64,000 nt of DNA from Nanobdellota archaeon (GTDB taxonomy: Archaea; Nanobdellota; Nanobdellia; Parvarchaeales; Parvarchaeaceae), in contig JAKASS010000004.1 in NCBI GenBank assembly GCA_021818905.1, forward strand, positions 1 to 64,000, in the 5' to 3' direction. Every line of letters begins with the position of its first letter. Position 1 is the first letter of the stretch. This document shows positions 18,057-27,262 of the stretch, one piece after another. Under the pieces are notes generated by a model, which ran no database searches, was not told where the DNA came from, and saw only the letters and a list, made by a program, of their open reading frames with translations. The translations under genes were made by a program, and so were the position numbers.

Positions 18057-19160
18057 ATGGTAAACCTCCTTGAATTCCAAGGAAAAGAGATGTTTAGGAA
18101 ATATAACATACCTGTCCCTAACGGCAGACTTCTCAAAAGTGAAAATGAAATAAAAAAGCTTGACGATCCTTCTGTTCTAAAAGTGCAGGTACCTACCGGT
18201 CATAGGGGCAAATCTGGCGGGATTTCGATAGTTAAGACCTTGACTGAAGCGTGTAAGGCGCTCGAAAACATGCAGAAAATGAGCTTTGACGGCTTTTCGC
18301 CAAAGGGGTTCCTTTTGGAAGACATGGTAAAACATACATCAGAAATATACATAAGCATAAGTCTTGACAGGGGCCGACGCTCGCCGGTGTTGATAGCATC
18401 CTCGCGGGGCGGTGTCGACATAGAAAATGTTCCTAAGGGCAAGATAGTTACGTTTAATCTAAACCAGTTGATAGGAATACCAAACTATGTCAAGCGCCAA
18501 TTGCTTAAAGATTTAGGCCTAAAGGAAACTTTGAGTGGAGAATTGTATAGCTTAATCGATCGCTTGTGGTCGCTTTACAAGAACGAGGACGCCGAATTAG
18601 TCGAAATAAATCCTTTGGCAGTTACGGAGAACGGGTTAATTGCTTTAGACTCAAAAATCTCTATAGACGATGATTCGTTATTCAGGCATAAAGAGCTAAG
18701 TCCGGACCTTGGGACAGACCCGCTTGAAATCAAAGCCAAGAAAGAGGGAATAGCTTTTGTAAGGTTAGACGGTGATATAGGTCTTATAGCAAATGGTGCG
18801 GGGCTTACCATGGCAACTATAGACCAAATCGCGCTTCTTGGCGGCAAAGCTGGAGACTTCCTTGATCTAGGCGGAACCGATGACCCTGCAAAAGTCGCAA
18901 AGGCCATAGAACTTGTAGCAGAATCCAATCCAAAAACCGTTCTAATAAACGTATTTGGGGGCGTAACAAAGGCAGACACTGTCGCGAACGGCATAGTCTT
19001 GGCGGTGAAAGCAATAAAACCAAGATTCAAAATATTCGTAAGGCTCAATGGATTCAACGCGGAAAAGGGCAAGAAGTTACTGACGGCTAATGGAATAAAG
19101 GCGTTCAGCGAAATGGGAGAAGCTGTAAGTGCCGTTGTGCTCGCTTCAAAAAAGGTGTAA
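18057..19160 (+). CDS. sucC: Succinyl-CoA synthetase beta subunit (ADP/GDP-forming)
   Basis: The 367-residue protein has the ATP-grasp N-terminal domain (VNLLEFQGKEMFRKYNIPVP) and the C-terminal CoA-ligase domain (IANGAGLTMATIDQIALLGG; FLDLGGTDDP; INVFGGVTKADTVANGI). It converts succinyl-CoA to succinate with nucleotide phosphorylation, together with SucD encoded six bases downstream. Length is slightly under the bacterial norm of about 388. It is part of a run of oxidative TCA genes ending with citrate synthase. Confidence 0.95.
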   Translation: MVNLLEFQGKEMFRKYNIPVPNGRLLKSENEIKKLDDPSVLKVQVPTGHRGKSGGISIVKTLTEACKALENMQKMSFDGFSPKGFLLEDMVKHTSEIYISISLDRGRRSPVLIASSRGGVDIENVPKGKIVTFNLNQLIGIPNYVKRQLLKDLGLKETLSGELYSLIDRLWSLYKNEDAELVEINPLAVTENGLIALDSKISIDDDSLFRHKELSPDLGTDPLEIKAKKEGIAFVRLDGDIGLIANGAGLTMATIDQIALLGGKAGDFLDLGGTDDPAKVAKAIELVAESNPKTVLINVFGGVTKADTVANGIVLAVKAIKPRFKIFVRLNGFNAEKGKKLLTANGIKAFSEMGEAVSAVVLASKKV

Positions 19161-19166
19161 AAATTT

Positions 19167-20039
19167 ATGTCGGTCTTATTAGATAAAAACACGAAAGTGA
19201 TTGTTCAAGGGATAACCGGGCACCAAGGGGAGTTCCACACAAAGGCGATGTTAGAGTTGGGTACAAAGATAGTGGCGGGAGTCACCCCTGGAAAAGGTGG
19301 CACGATTATATCTGGAATCAAAGTCTACGACGACGTGAAGACGGCAGTCGATTTTACTGGTGCAAATGCGTCGGTCGTATTCGTGCCCGCGCCGTTCACA
19401 CGTGATGCAGTATTAGAGGCGATAGATGCCGGTATAAAACTCCTCGTTATAATAACCGAACACGTCCCATCACATGATATGATAGATCTCTTATTATACG
19501 CTAGGATGAATGGCGCTACGATAATAGGCCCAAATTGTCCGGGCATCGCGGTCCCTGGCATAGGCAAGCTCGGCATAATCCCTAACTCTGTGCTAAAGAA
19601 AGGCAGAATCGGAATAATATCGCGGAGCGGCACTCTAACCTACGAGATAGTAAACTCTGTAAGCGTGGCCGGCCTTGGAGAAAGCACAGTTATAGGCATG
19701 GGCGGCGATAAGGTCCCCGGCACGGATTTCGTTGATGCTCTGAAGCTTTTCAAAGATGACGGTGATACCGATGCAATAATACTCGTGGGTGAGATAGGCG
19801 GGGGTGCTGAAGAAGAAGCCGCCACGTTTGTGAAATGGAACATTAAAAAACCGGTAGTAGGCTTTATCGCGGGAATATACGCGCCGTCGGGGAAACGGAT
19901 GGGACATGCTGGCGCAATTATTTCGGGCAATACCGGAACCGCCGAAAGCAAGATAAATGCATTTAAGTCTGCTGGGATAGAGGTAGCAAAAAACCCGGAC
20001 GAAGTTGCAGTTTTACTTAAAAGAAAAATAAAACGTTGA
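19167..20039 (+). CDS. sucD: Succinyl-CoA synthetase alpha subunit
   Basis: The 290-residue protein has the CoA-binding Rossmann start [19 protein letters not shown]. Other family motifs are [11 protein letters not shown], the [10 protein letters not shown] loop, and [11 protein letters not shown], whose histidine is the phosphorylated active-site residue. Length matches SucD. With SucC it makes the substrate-level phosphorylation step of the TCA cycle. The stop is followed by a 125-base spacer with a TATA-like TTTAAATA near 20080 before the thioredoxin gene. Confidence 0.96.
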   Translation: MSVLLDKNTKVIVQGITGHQGEFHTKAMLELGTKIVAGVTPGKGGTIISGIKVYDDVKTAVDFTGANASVVFVPAPFTRDAVLEAIDAGIKLLVIITEHVPSHDMIDLLLYARMNGATIIGPNCPGIAVPGIGKLGIIPNSVLKKGRIGIISRSGTLTYEIVNSVSVAGLGESTVIGMGGDKVPGTDFVDALKLFKDDGDTDAIILVGEIGGGAEEEAATFVKWNIKKPVVGFIAGIYAPSGKRMGHAGAIISGNTGTAESKINAFKSAGIEVAKNPDEVAVLLKRKIKR

Positions 20040-20164
20040 CGATTCGACAACTGACGTCAACTAAAAACCCAATTTGAAAAATTTAAATAATAGCGACTAC
20101 AAAATTATAACATGCCTAGCTTACCTTAGCATTAAAAACTAGAATAAACTTCGCAACAGGGAAA

Positions 20165-20479
20165 ATGGATGTAAAAGGGCAAAAGCAGTTTGAAACTGAA
20201 GTTCTTAAGTCGACCGTTCCAGTTCTTATAGATTTCTGGGCAACTTGGTGCCCGCCATGCAAAATTTACGGACCTGTAATAGAAGAAGTAGCAAAAGAGA
20301 ATGAAGGGAAAGTAAAATTAGTCAAGATAGATGTTGACCAAAACGAAGATATCGCTTCGCATTATGGGATATCGAGTATACCGACTACTTTCCTTGTGGA
20401 AAAAGGGAAAGTAAAGGCAAGCTTCGTCGGTGCGATACCAAAGGACAAACTTAGAAAGTGGCTAACGGAAAATTTATAA
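20165..20479 (+). CDS. trxA: Thioredoxin
   Basis: The 104-residue protein has the thioredoxin fold and active site FWATWCPPCKIYGP (C-P-P-C in place of the common C-G-P-C). The cis-proline loop is ISSIPTTFLVEKG. No signal peptide is present, so it is cytosolic. It lies one base upstream of the oxidoreductase alpha gene, which suggests co-transcription; reduction of that enzyme's or neighbouring disulfides is possible but unproven. Confidence 0.95.
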   Translation: MDVKGQKQFETEVLKSTVPVLIDFWATWCPPCKIYGPVIEEVAKENEGKVKLVKIDVDQNEDIASHYGISSIPTTFLVEKGKVKASFVGAIPKDKLRKWLTENL

Positions 20480-20480
20480 T

Positions 20481-22283
20481 ATGGTCGATTTTGGCTGGAT
20501 GACCGGCGGTAAACAGGGGGGCGGTATAGATTCTGCGCTGGGGCTGTTCTCAAGGATGCTGATGAAATATGGCTATTATACATACGGGTACCGTGAATAC
20601 TTCTCGAACATAAAGGGGATGCACAGTTTTTTTACCGTTAGAGTTTCCGATAAGAACGTGCGATCGCTTGGTTCCCTCGTTGATCTAGCAATCTTCTTTG
20701 ACAATGAATCCGTTTTTGGCGAGAAAAATCCTTCAGGAGAAATAGTCCATGACGGACACATACGCGATATAAAACCAAATGGGATGATGATAGTCGATTC
20801 AAAGACTGACGTTTCAAAGATACCACGAAAAGACATAAAAGTATTTCAGATGGATTTTGATTCGATAATAAACGATAGCGCAAAAGAAGTGGATGCAAAA
20901 GCTAGTGAATTAATGATATCTAAGAACGTGATATGCGTCGCAGCTTCTGCGCACCTTTGCGGGTTGCCTACCCAACAGATTGAAGAAACTTTAAGAGAGC
21001 TCTTTAGCAAGAAGTCCGAGGACGTAGTAAAGATGAACGTCACGGTCGCGGATAAAGCGATAAAATACGTAGACGATAAAAAAATACCGAAGCCGATAAC
21101 ATTACAGTTGTTACCAAAAAAAGATTTGCTGTACATGGAAGGATTTGCAGCAAGCGCATTAGGAAAGGCGATAGCTGGTTGCAAGATGCAAGTTTATTAT
21201 CCCATAACGCCGGCGAGCGACGAGAGCAATTTCATAGAAGTGCATCCAGAACTTGGGATACGTGTCATACAGCCTGAAAGCGAGTTAGCCGTAGTAGCTA
21301 TGACAACTGGCGCGGCTTTGACTGGTGTTAGATCTTCTCTTTCTACTTCTGGACCTGGTTTATCTTTAATGGCAGAAACTACAACGTGGGCAGGGATAAC
21401 CGAAACGCCTTTGGTCTTGGTAGACCACCAGCGTGGCGCCCCAGCAACCGGACAGCCGACAAGAACGGAACAAGCCGATTTACTTTTTGCTACACATATC
21501 GGGCACGGAGATTATGGAAAGATAGTAGTTGCGCCCGGAAGCATCGAAGAATCTATAAGTGTTACCGCACTAGCTTTTAACTACGCTGAAAAATATCAGC
21601 TGCCGGTGATCGTCTTAGGGGAGAAAAATCTCTCTCAGGCTTCGGTCGGCATGGACAAGGCCGTTGTAAACAAAATAAGAGAGGATTACAGATTAGATAG
21701 AGGAAAACTTGTAAAAGAAGGCGGTGTGGGATATAAAAGGTATGCGTTCACGCCGGACAACGTCTCGCCTCGCGCAGTACTTGGCGATCCCACTACGATA
21801 ATGTGGGCCACTGGAGACGAGCACGACGAAAGGGGTCACATCTCAGAAGAGACTACAAACAGGAACAAGATGATGGAAAAAAGGACACAGAAAGATGGTC
21901 TTATTCTTTCACAGATCCCAAAAGAGGAAAAATTCAATCTATTCGGAGACCCGGCAAAAGCTGACTTATTGGTGGTCGGTTGGGGCGGGCCATCGATGGC
22001 TGTCATAGAAGCGCTCGGAAACGGAATGGCATTTTTACAGCTAAAATTGATAGAACCTTTACCAAACGAAGTCAAAGAACTACTTTCAAAGGCAAAGAGA
22101 GTCGTATGCATAGAGCAGAACATTGGCGGACAGCTAAGAGAACATATAGCCTCTAAGACTGGGATAGTCATACAAAATCAGATCCTGAAATACAACGGCA
22201 GGCCGATGAGATACGATGAAGTCAGAGACGGCCTCGCTAGAATAATGAAAGGCGAGAAGAGGGTGGTTTTAAATGCTTACTAA
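20481..22283 (+). CDS. 2-oxoacid:ferredoxin oxidoreductase, fused gamma-alpha subunit
   Basis: The 600-residue protein has an N-terminal gamma domain (TGGKQGGGIDSALGLFSRML) and an alpha domain with the YYPITPASDESNFIE motif near residue 236, the YPITP loop that contacts CoA/substrate. This two-subunit layout is that of the Sulfolobus-type enzymes. The enzyme decarboxylates 2-oxoglutarate and/or pyruvate to acyl-CoA and reduces ferredoxin. Between sucD and citrate synthase, a 2-oxoglutarate role in the TCA cycle is likely; breadth of substrate is unknown. The end overlaps the beta gene by 11 bases. Confidence 0.93.
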   Translation: MVDFGWMTGGKQGGGIDSALGLFSRMLMKYGYYTYGYREYFSNIKGMHSFFTVRVSDKNVRSLGSLVDLAIFFDNESVFGEKNPSGEIVHDGHIRDIKPNGMMIVDSKTDVSKIPRKDIKVFQMDFDSIINDSAKEVDAKASELMISKNVICVAASAHLCGLPTQQIEETLRELFSKKSEDVVKMNVTVADKAIKYVDDKKIPKPITLQLLPKKDLLYMEGFAASALGKAIAGCKMQVYYPITPASDESNFIEVHPELGIRVIQPESELAVVAMTTGAALTGVRSSLSTSGPGLSLMAETTTWAGITETPLVLVDHQRGAPATGQPTRTEQADLLFATHIGHGDYGKIVVAPGSIEESISVTALAFNYAEKYQLPVIVLGEKNLSQASVGMDKAVVNKIREDYRLDRGKLVKEGGVGYKRYAFTPDNVSPRAVLGDPTTIMWATGDEHDERGHISEETTNRNKMMEKRTQKDGLILSQIPKEEKFNLFGDPAKADLLVVGWGGPSMAVIEALGNGMAFLQLKLIEPLPNEVKELLSKAKRVVCIEQNIGGQLREHIASKTGIVIQNQILKYNGRPMRYDEVRDGLARIMKGEKRVVLNAY

Positions 22284-23241
22284 CATGAATGAGAAAAATA
22301 TCGCTCCCGTCGTAACTCCACCACTTACCTTAGCTAGTCTTACATCAGATGCAATAAATGATTGGTGTCCGGGCTGTGCTGACAGCGGCATAGTTTTAGC
22401 TTTAAAGAACGCGATAGTTGCCGCAGGTTTAGATCTAAAGAAAACTGTAAGCATCTCCGGCATAGGCTGTTCTTCTAAGCTTCCTCACTTGGTAAACGTA
22501 AATGGCGTCCATACCTTACATGGAAGACCCATCCCATTCGCAGAAGGAATAAAATTAGCTAATCCGGAACTAACCGTCATAATAGACAGCGGAGATGGCG
22601 ACACTTATGGAATAGGCGCGGGCCATTTCGTAAGCGCTGGTAGACGAAATGTGAATATAAAATTATTTGTACATAACAATGGAGTCTATGCATTGACTAA
22701 AGGACAAGCAAGCCCGACTTTACCGGAAGGAAGGAAAGTAAAAGGGATCCCCGAACCGAACATAAACGGCGCTTTGAGTCCTCTGGCTATTGCTATCCTT
22801 GCCGGTTATACGTTTGTCGGAAGAACTCAGGGTTACAATCTGAAGGAGCAGACCGACCTGATGGTAAAAGCAATAAAACACAAAGGTCTTGCGCTTCTCG
22901 ATATACAGCAAGGTTGTCCTACCTACAACCCAGAGTTTACGAATGCTGCTTGGTTTTCTCAACATCTTCACCCCCTACCAAGTGATTATAATGGGGTAGT
23001 AAGCAACCCGACAGACATGGATGAAGTAAACAAAAAGAAACTGCAAGCGATCAATACGCTTCTAAACGAGACTACAGAAAGTCTTAATACCGGGGTCTTC
23101 TTCCAGTGGGAAAACGCTGACACTTTTGAGGATAGATTAATAAAAAGAGGAATAAAGCCGCCTCTGACTCAAGTGATAAGCGACAAAGACGGCAAATCTA
23201 CTATAGACTTAAGTAAAGTCTTTGAAGAGCTTTCAGTGTAA
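22273..23241 (+). CDS. 2-oxoacid:ferredoxin oxidoreductase, beta subunit
   Basis: The 322-residue thiamine diphosphate subunit has DWCPGCADSGI with two cluster cysteines, GIGCSSKLPHL, the TPP motif GDGDTYGIGAGHF ending near HNNGVYALTKGQ, and a further cysteine in QQGCPTYNP. It also binds the single [4Fe-4S] cluster of this enzyme class. The start overlaps the alpha gene; an alternative ATG at 22285 would give MNEKNIAPVV. It pairs with the fused gamma-alpha subunit for oxidative decarboxylation of 2-oxoacids. Confidence 0.94.
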   Translation: MLTNMNEKNIAPVVTPPLTLASLTSDAINDWCPGCADSGIVLALKNAIVAAGLDLKKTVSISGIGCSSKLPHLVNVNGVHTLHGRPIPFAEGIKLANPELTVIIDSGDGDTYGIGAGHFVSAGRRNVNIKLFVHNNGVYALTKGQASPTLPEGRKVKGIPEPNINGALSPLAIAILAGYTFVGRTQGYNLKEQTDLMVKAIKHKGLALLDIQQGCPTYNPEFTNAAWFSQHLHPLPSDYNGVVSNPTDMDEVNKKKLQAINTLLNETTESLNTGVFFQWENADTFEDRLIKRGIKPPLTQVISDKDGKSTIDLSKVFEELSV

Positions 23242-23267
23242 AGGAAAGATAATATCGAGGAGGGATT

Positions 23268-24422
23268 ATGAACGGCAATGAAGTGAAGATAAGCATTGGA
23301 TTAGAAGGGATTTACATAGCGGAGACTAAGGTCTGTAAAATAGACGGCATTGCCGGCAAGCTCTGGTACAGGGGTTATCCGATAGAGAGCTTAGCCGCCG
23401 ACTCAAGTTTTGAGGAAGTCGCTTACCTCCTTCTTTATGGTTCACTTCCGAAGAAAACGGAACTTGACTCTTTTGCCGAACAGCTCAAAAAAGAGAGAGA
23501 TATTTCTGATAATATAAAAATGATAATAAAGAGCCTCGCACAAAAATCCCACCCTATGGACGTACTTAGAACCGCGGTATCTGCTCTATCGTCGGAAGAC
23601 CCAGAACTGACTGATAATTCTCCTGAAGCCAATCTTAGAAAGGCGGTCCGGCTTACGGCAAAGATGACGACTATTGTGGCCGCGATAGGAAGGATGCGTG
23701 CTGGAAAGGATTACATTAAGCCAGATAATAGCCTGGGGCATGCCGAAAACTTCATGTACATGCTTAGTGGTTCAAAACCAAATAAAGAGGTAGCAAAATT
23801 CATAGACCTGATGCTAGTACTGCACGCCGAACATGGGACAAATGCGTCCACGTTTTCTACGATGGTGACCGGCTCTACGCTTGCAGATCTATACGCCGCG
23901 ATCACGTCGGGAATATGCGCTTTAAAGGGCCCGCTCCATGGCGGAGCAGACGAAGCGGCGCTTAAGATGATGCGGACGATCGGGGACCCGGCTAATACGG
24001 AGAAGTACATAGAGGACGCTCTCGCTGGAAAGCAAAAGATAATGGGCTTCGGCCACAGAGTATACAAAACTTACGATCCGCGGGCAAAAATACTACGTTC
24101 ATGGTTCACAGACATCGGGTCTAAATCGTCTGGAGAAGTGAAAACCCTTACTGAAACCGCGCTTAGGGCCGAGAAGATGATGATAGAAAGACTCGGCGCT
24201 TCCCATGGGATATGGCCGAACATAGATTTTTTCTCTGGGCCACTTTACATATGGGCAGGCGTGCCGGCCGAACTTTTCACTCCGATTTTTGCCGCTGCAA
24301 GAGTGACTGGCTGGTCCGCTCACATGCTGGAATATTGGCCTAACAATAAGATTTTTAGACCTTTGGATCACTATACTGGCCAATTAGATCTAAAGTATAT
24401 AAACATAAATGACAGAAAATAA
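23268..24422 (+). CDS. gltA: Citrate synthase
   Basis: The 384-residue enzyme condenses acetyl-CoA with oxaloacetate. The catalytic histidines and aspartate are in LKGPLHGGADEAAL, MGFGHRVYKTYDPRA and the downstream IDFFSGPLY. Length fits the short archaeal/Gram-positive type. A GAGGAGG Shine-Dalgarno sits just before the ATG. It ends the plus-strand run of TCA genes (sucC, sucD, trx, oxidoreductase, citrate synthase). A 2-methylcitrate synthase role is possible for this family. Confidence 0.95.
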   Translation: MNGNEVKISIGLEGIYIAETKVCKIDGIAGKLWYRGYPIESLAADSSFEEVAYLLLYGSLPKKTELDSFAEQLKKERDISDNIKMIIKSLAQKSHPMDVLRTAVSALSSEDPELTDNSPEANLRKAVRLTAKMTTIVAAIGRMRAGKDYIKPDNSLGHAENFMYMLSGSKPNKEVAKFIDLMLVLHAEHGTNASTFSTMVTGSTLADLYAAITSGICALKGPLHGGADEAALKMMRTIGDPANTEKYIEDALAGKQKIMGFGHRVYKTYDPRAKILRSWFTDIGSKSSGEVKTLTETALRAEKMMIERLGASHGIWPNIDFFSGPLYIWAGVPAELFTPIFAAARVTGWSAHMLEYWPNNKIFRPLDHYTGQLDLKYININDRK

Positions 24423-24468
24423 AAACGGACCATTTACGTTTTGCTACACGAGGCCAATCGCGTTTTAA

Positions 24469-24480
24469 GGCATAAATATC
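24469..24480 (+). promoter_or_regulatory. TATA box of the cysteine-rich minigene
   Basis: GGCATAAATATC lies about 24 bases upstream of the ATG at 24500, the distance expected for a leaderless archaeal transcript. It supports that the tiny downstream frame is a real gene. Confidence 0.5.
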
Positions 24481-24499
24481 CAAAGATCAATATGATAAT

Positions 24500-24595
24500 A
24501 TGAAAAAAACGTCTAAGAAAAGAGCTGTCAACTGCACTTGCAAATGTTGCAAACATCCCGACACCAAGTGTGACTGCAGCTGCGGTTGTTGCTGA
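24500..24595 (+). CDS. Cysteine-rich miniprotein, metallothionein-like
   Basis: This 31-residue frame begins MKKTSKKRAV and ends with 20 residues holding nine cysteines in C-x-C and C-C groupings (CTCKCC, then CDCSCGCC after a KHPDTK spacer), plus one histidine. Such spacing is typical of metal-thiolate peptides that chelate Zn, Cu or Cd. The basic N-terminus could bind nucleic acid or simply aid solubility. A TATA box sits at leaderless distance. It stands alone between citrate synthase and DNA ligase. Function is inferred from composition only. Confidence 0.65.
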   Translation: MKKTSKKRAVNCTCKCCKHPDTKCDCSCGCC

Positions 24596-24673
24596 TCGAC
24601 GCTGAAATATTTTTAGCTGCCGGTTTCTATCGATAAGCATTAGTTATAAATCCGCTAGAAAACTATTGATTCT

Positions 24674-26401
24674 ATGAGGTTCGAAGAACTTAGCCGATAC
24701 CTATTAAGATTGGAGTCTACAAGCAAAAGACTTGAGATGTTTGACATACTTTCTGATGCCTTTTCAAAGGCCGATAAAAAGGACATAGCCAAGACCGTAT
24801 ACCTTATGCAGGAGGAGCTTATGCCGCCTTTCTTTAATGTCCAATTAGGCATCGCGGACAGAATGGTGGAAAAAGCCATAGCAGACGCTTATGGCGTTGA
24901 TCTAGAAACCGTAAAATCGTCAAATAAAAAGTTGGGCGACCTCGGTGAGGTAGCCGAAAAATACGGCAAAGGCGCGGAAAAATCGAGGCTAACGGTTTCC
25001 GAGGTCTACGACAGAATATTCAAACTATCGCAGATGTCCGGCGAAGGCAGCGTTGAGACAAAGATAAATTCCCTTTCAGACCTGTTGAAAGAATGCTCCC
25101 AACTCGAAGCAAAATATATAATAAGGTTCGTGATGGGCAAGCTAAGACTTGGCGTAGGGGAAGCCACCATAATGGAAGCGCTATCAAAAGCAAAGACAAA
25201 CGATAGAAGATTCAAGGCGGAACTGGAACGGGCGTTCAACCTTTGTTCTGACCTTGGGTATGTAGCCGAGGTATTTTATGATAAGGGTGAAGGGGGCATT
25301 AAAAAATTCCAGATAGAAGTCATGAGACCGATAAGACCCGCGTTGGCGGAGCGGCTTGGAAGCGCCGAGGAGATAATAGACAAACTGGGCAGATGCGCCA
25401 TAGACCAAAAATTTGACGGCTTTAGGTCGCAGGTGCACAAAAACGGCGACGAGGTCAAGGTATTTTCCAGAAACCTTGAGGACATAACCCATTTTATGCC
25501 GGAGATAGTCTCTGCGGTCAGAAAATTAAAACACGAGAAACTGATATTCGACAGCGAAGCACTTACTTACGATGAGGATACAAACACATTATATCCGTTT
25601 CAGATAACTATACAGCGAAAAAGAAAACACGGTATAGCAGAGATATCGGAGAGTTACCCACTTCGGCTATTCGTATTCGACCTAATGCTCATCGATGATG
25701 AAAGCCTTATGAACAAGCCATACAAAGAACGGCGAGCAAGAATAGACGAGATATTCAAAGATGGAGAAACCATCTCTAAGTCAAAAATAATAATAACGGA
25801 CGACCCAAAGGAACTTACAAAGTTCTTTGAAGAAACGATAGGCTCTGGGCTAGAGGGGGTAGTCGCTAAGAAGCTTGATGGAATTTATTCCGCTGGCGCA
25901 AGAAACTTCAATTGGATAAAAATAAAAAGATCATACAAATCCCAACTTAATGACACGATCGATATCGTGATATTGGGTTATTTCAAAGGGCGGGGAATGA
26001 GGGCGGACTTCGGGATAGGCGCGGTTCTCGGCGGAGTATATAACAAAGCCAAAGACACTTTCGAGACTATAACAAAGGTCGGCTCTGGCTTCTCTGAGGA
26101 ACAATTTAAGATTCTCAGAAAAATGCTTGACCAGATAAAAGTCCCACATAAACCGGCAAGGGTAGATTCTATAATGATCCCAGATGTATGGGTAGACCCA
26201 AAATATGTAATAACAGTAAAGGCGGATGAAATAACTAGAAGTCCTACGCATACGTGTGATATGAAAAATGGAGTTGGCTATGCGCTTAGGTTCCCTAGAG
26301 CTGTCATGTTCATAAGGGGGGACAAAAGTGCCGCAGATGCAAATACGTCTAAAGAGATAGTAGAAATGTTTAATAACCAGAAGAAGGTTGAATTAAGATA
26401 A
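24674..26401 (+). CDS. lig: ATP-dependent DNA ligase
   Basis: The 575-residue replicative ligase of archaeal type seals nicks using ATP. It has an N-terminal helical DNA-binding domain (residues 1-190), the adenylation motif AIDQKFDGFRSQVHK with the AMP-accepting lysine (near 243), FDSEALTYD, GLEGVVAKK, WIKIKRSY, and an OB-fold end. A TATA-like AGTTATAAATCC is about 30 bases upstream. The stop is one base from the agmatinase gene, so the two probably share a transcript. Confidence 0.96.
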   Translation: MRFEELSRYLLRLESTSKRLEMFDILSDAFSKADKKDIAKTVYLMQEELMPPFFNVQLGIADRMVEKAIADAYGVDLETVKSSNKKLGDLGEVAEKYGKGAEKSRLTVSEVYDRIFKLSQMSGEGSVETKINSLSDLLKECSQLEAKYIIRFVMGKLRLGVGEATIMEALSKAKTNDRRFKAELERAFNLCSDLGYVAEVFYDKGEGGIKKFQIEVMRPIRPALAERLGSAEEIIDKLGRCAIDQKFDGFRSQVHKNGDEVKVFSRNLEDITHFMPEIVSAVRKLKHEKLIFDSEALTYDEDTNTLYPFQITIQRKRKHGIAEISESYPLRLFVFDLMLIDDESLMNKPYKERRARIDEIFKDGETISKSKIIITDDPKELTKFFEETIGSGLEGVVAKKLDGIYSAGARNFNWIKIKRSYKSQLNDTIDIVILGYFKGRGMRADFGIGAVLGGVYNKAKDTFETITKVGSGFSEEQFKILRKMLDQIKVPHKPARVDSIMIPDVWVDPKYVITVKADEITRSPTHTCDMKNGVGYALRFPRAVMFIRGDKSAADANTSKEIVEMFNNQKKVELR

Positions 26402-26402
26402 T

Positions 26403-27254
26403 ATGTTACTTTACGAAGGAAAAGATTCTTTTTTAGAAGAGATTGTAGACTTCAAAAAAGCTAAATATGTCCTGCTCCCTGTTCCGATGGACATAACAAC
26501 AACATACCTTAAGGGCACAAAGTTCGGTCCTAGGTCTATTATAGAAGCCTCCAGGTCGCTCGAAAATTATGACAGCGAACTTGATTTTGAAGTCAAGGAC
26601 GTTATTTTTACTTCCGGTGAATTGGAGATACCGCCGGATGCTACCAAGGCCATCGATGTAATAAAAAGCACCGTATCCGATGTGCTTCTCGAAAAGAAAT
26701 TCCCAGTACTAGTCGGTGGAGAGCACACTATAACATATGGCGCATCGCTAGCTTTTGGCGAGGATGTTGTTTTTGTGATATTTGATGCGCATGCCGATTT
26801 CAAAAAAGACGTGCTTGGTTCTCCTATCAACCATGCAAGCAACTCAAGACTAATAAACAAAAGAAATAAGGTCATACTTGTAGGTACAAGAAGCCTAAGC
26901 CAAGAAGATAAAAAAGACTTAGAGAAGAGCAAGATACCGATTTTCCGGGCGCAGGACTACGGCGGATTAAAAACTAATTTGAGCGAGCTCAAAAATTTGA
27001 TAAAAGACAAAAGGGTATACATAAGCATAGATATGGATGTATTTGATCCTTCTCTTGTTCCTGGTGTCGGCACACCGCAACCAGGCGGAATTCTTTATGA
27101 AACGATGTTGGATTATCTTAAGGTCATCATCGGGTCTGGGGACCTGGTAGGTTTTGACGTAAACGAGGTAAGACCACTCGGTGAAAACAACGTAACCGAG
27201 ATACTTGCAGCGAAACTGATCGTTGATTTAATAGCGCTAAGAGAAACGAATTAA
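26403..27254 (+). CDS. speB: Agmatinase (ureohydrolase family)
   Basis: The 283-residue protein has the binuclear manganese motifs GGEHTITYG, FDAHADFK and SIDMDVFDPSLVPGVGTP of the arginase/agmatinase family. Archaeal members mostly cleave agmatine to putrescine and urea for polyamine synthesis. It follows DNA ligase by one base. Arginase or formiminoglutamase activity cannot be excluded by eye, but the SFDVNEVRP-type ending (here FDVNEVRPLG) suits agmatinase. Confidence 0.9.
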   Translation: MLLYEGKDSFLEEIVDFKKAKYVLLPVPMDITTTYLKGTKFGPRSIIEASRSLENYDSELDFEVKDVIFTSGELEIPPDATKAIDVIKSTVSDVLLEKKFPVLVGGEHTITYGASLAFGEDVVFVIFDAHADFKKDVLGSPINHASNSRLINKRNKVILVGTRSLSQEDKKDLEKSKIPIFRAQDYGGLKTNLSELKNLIKDKRVYISIDMDVFDPSLVPGVGTPQPGGILYETMLDYLKVIIGSGDLVGFDVNEVRPLGENNVTEILAAKLIVDLIALRETN

Positions 27255-27262
27255 ATTTCGAT

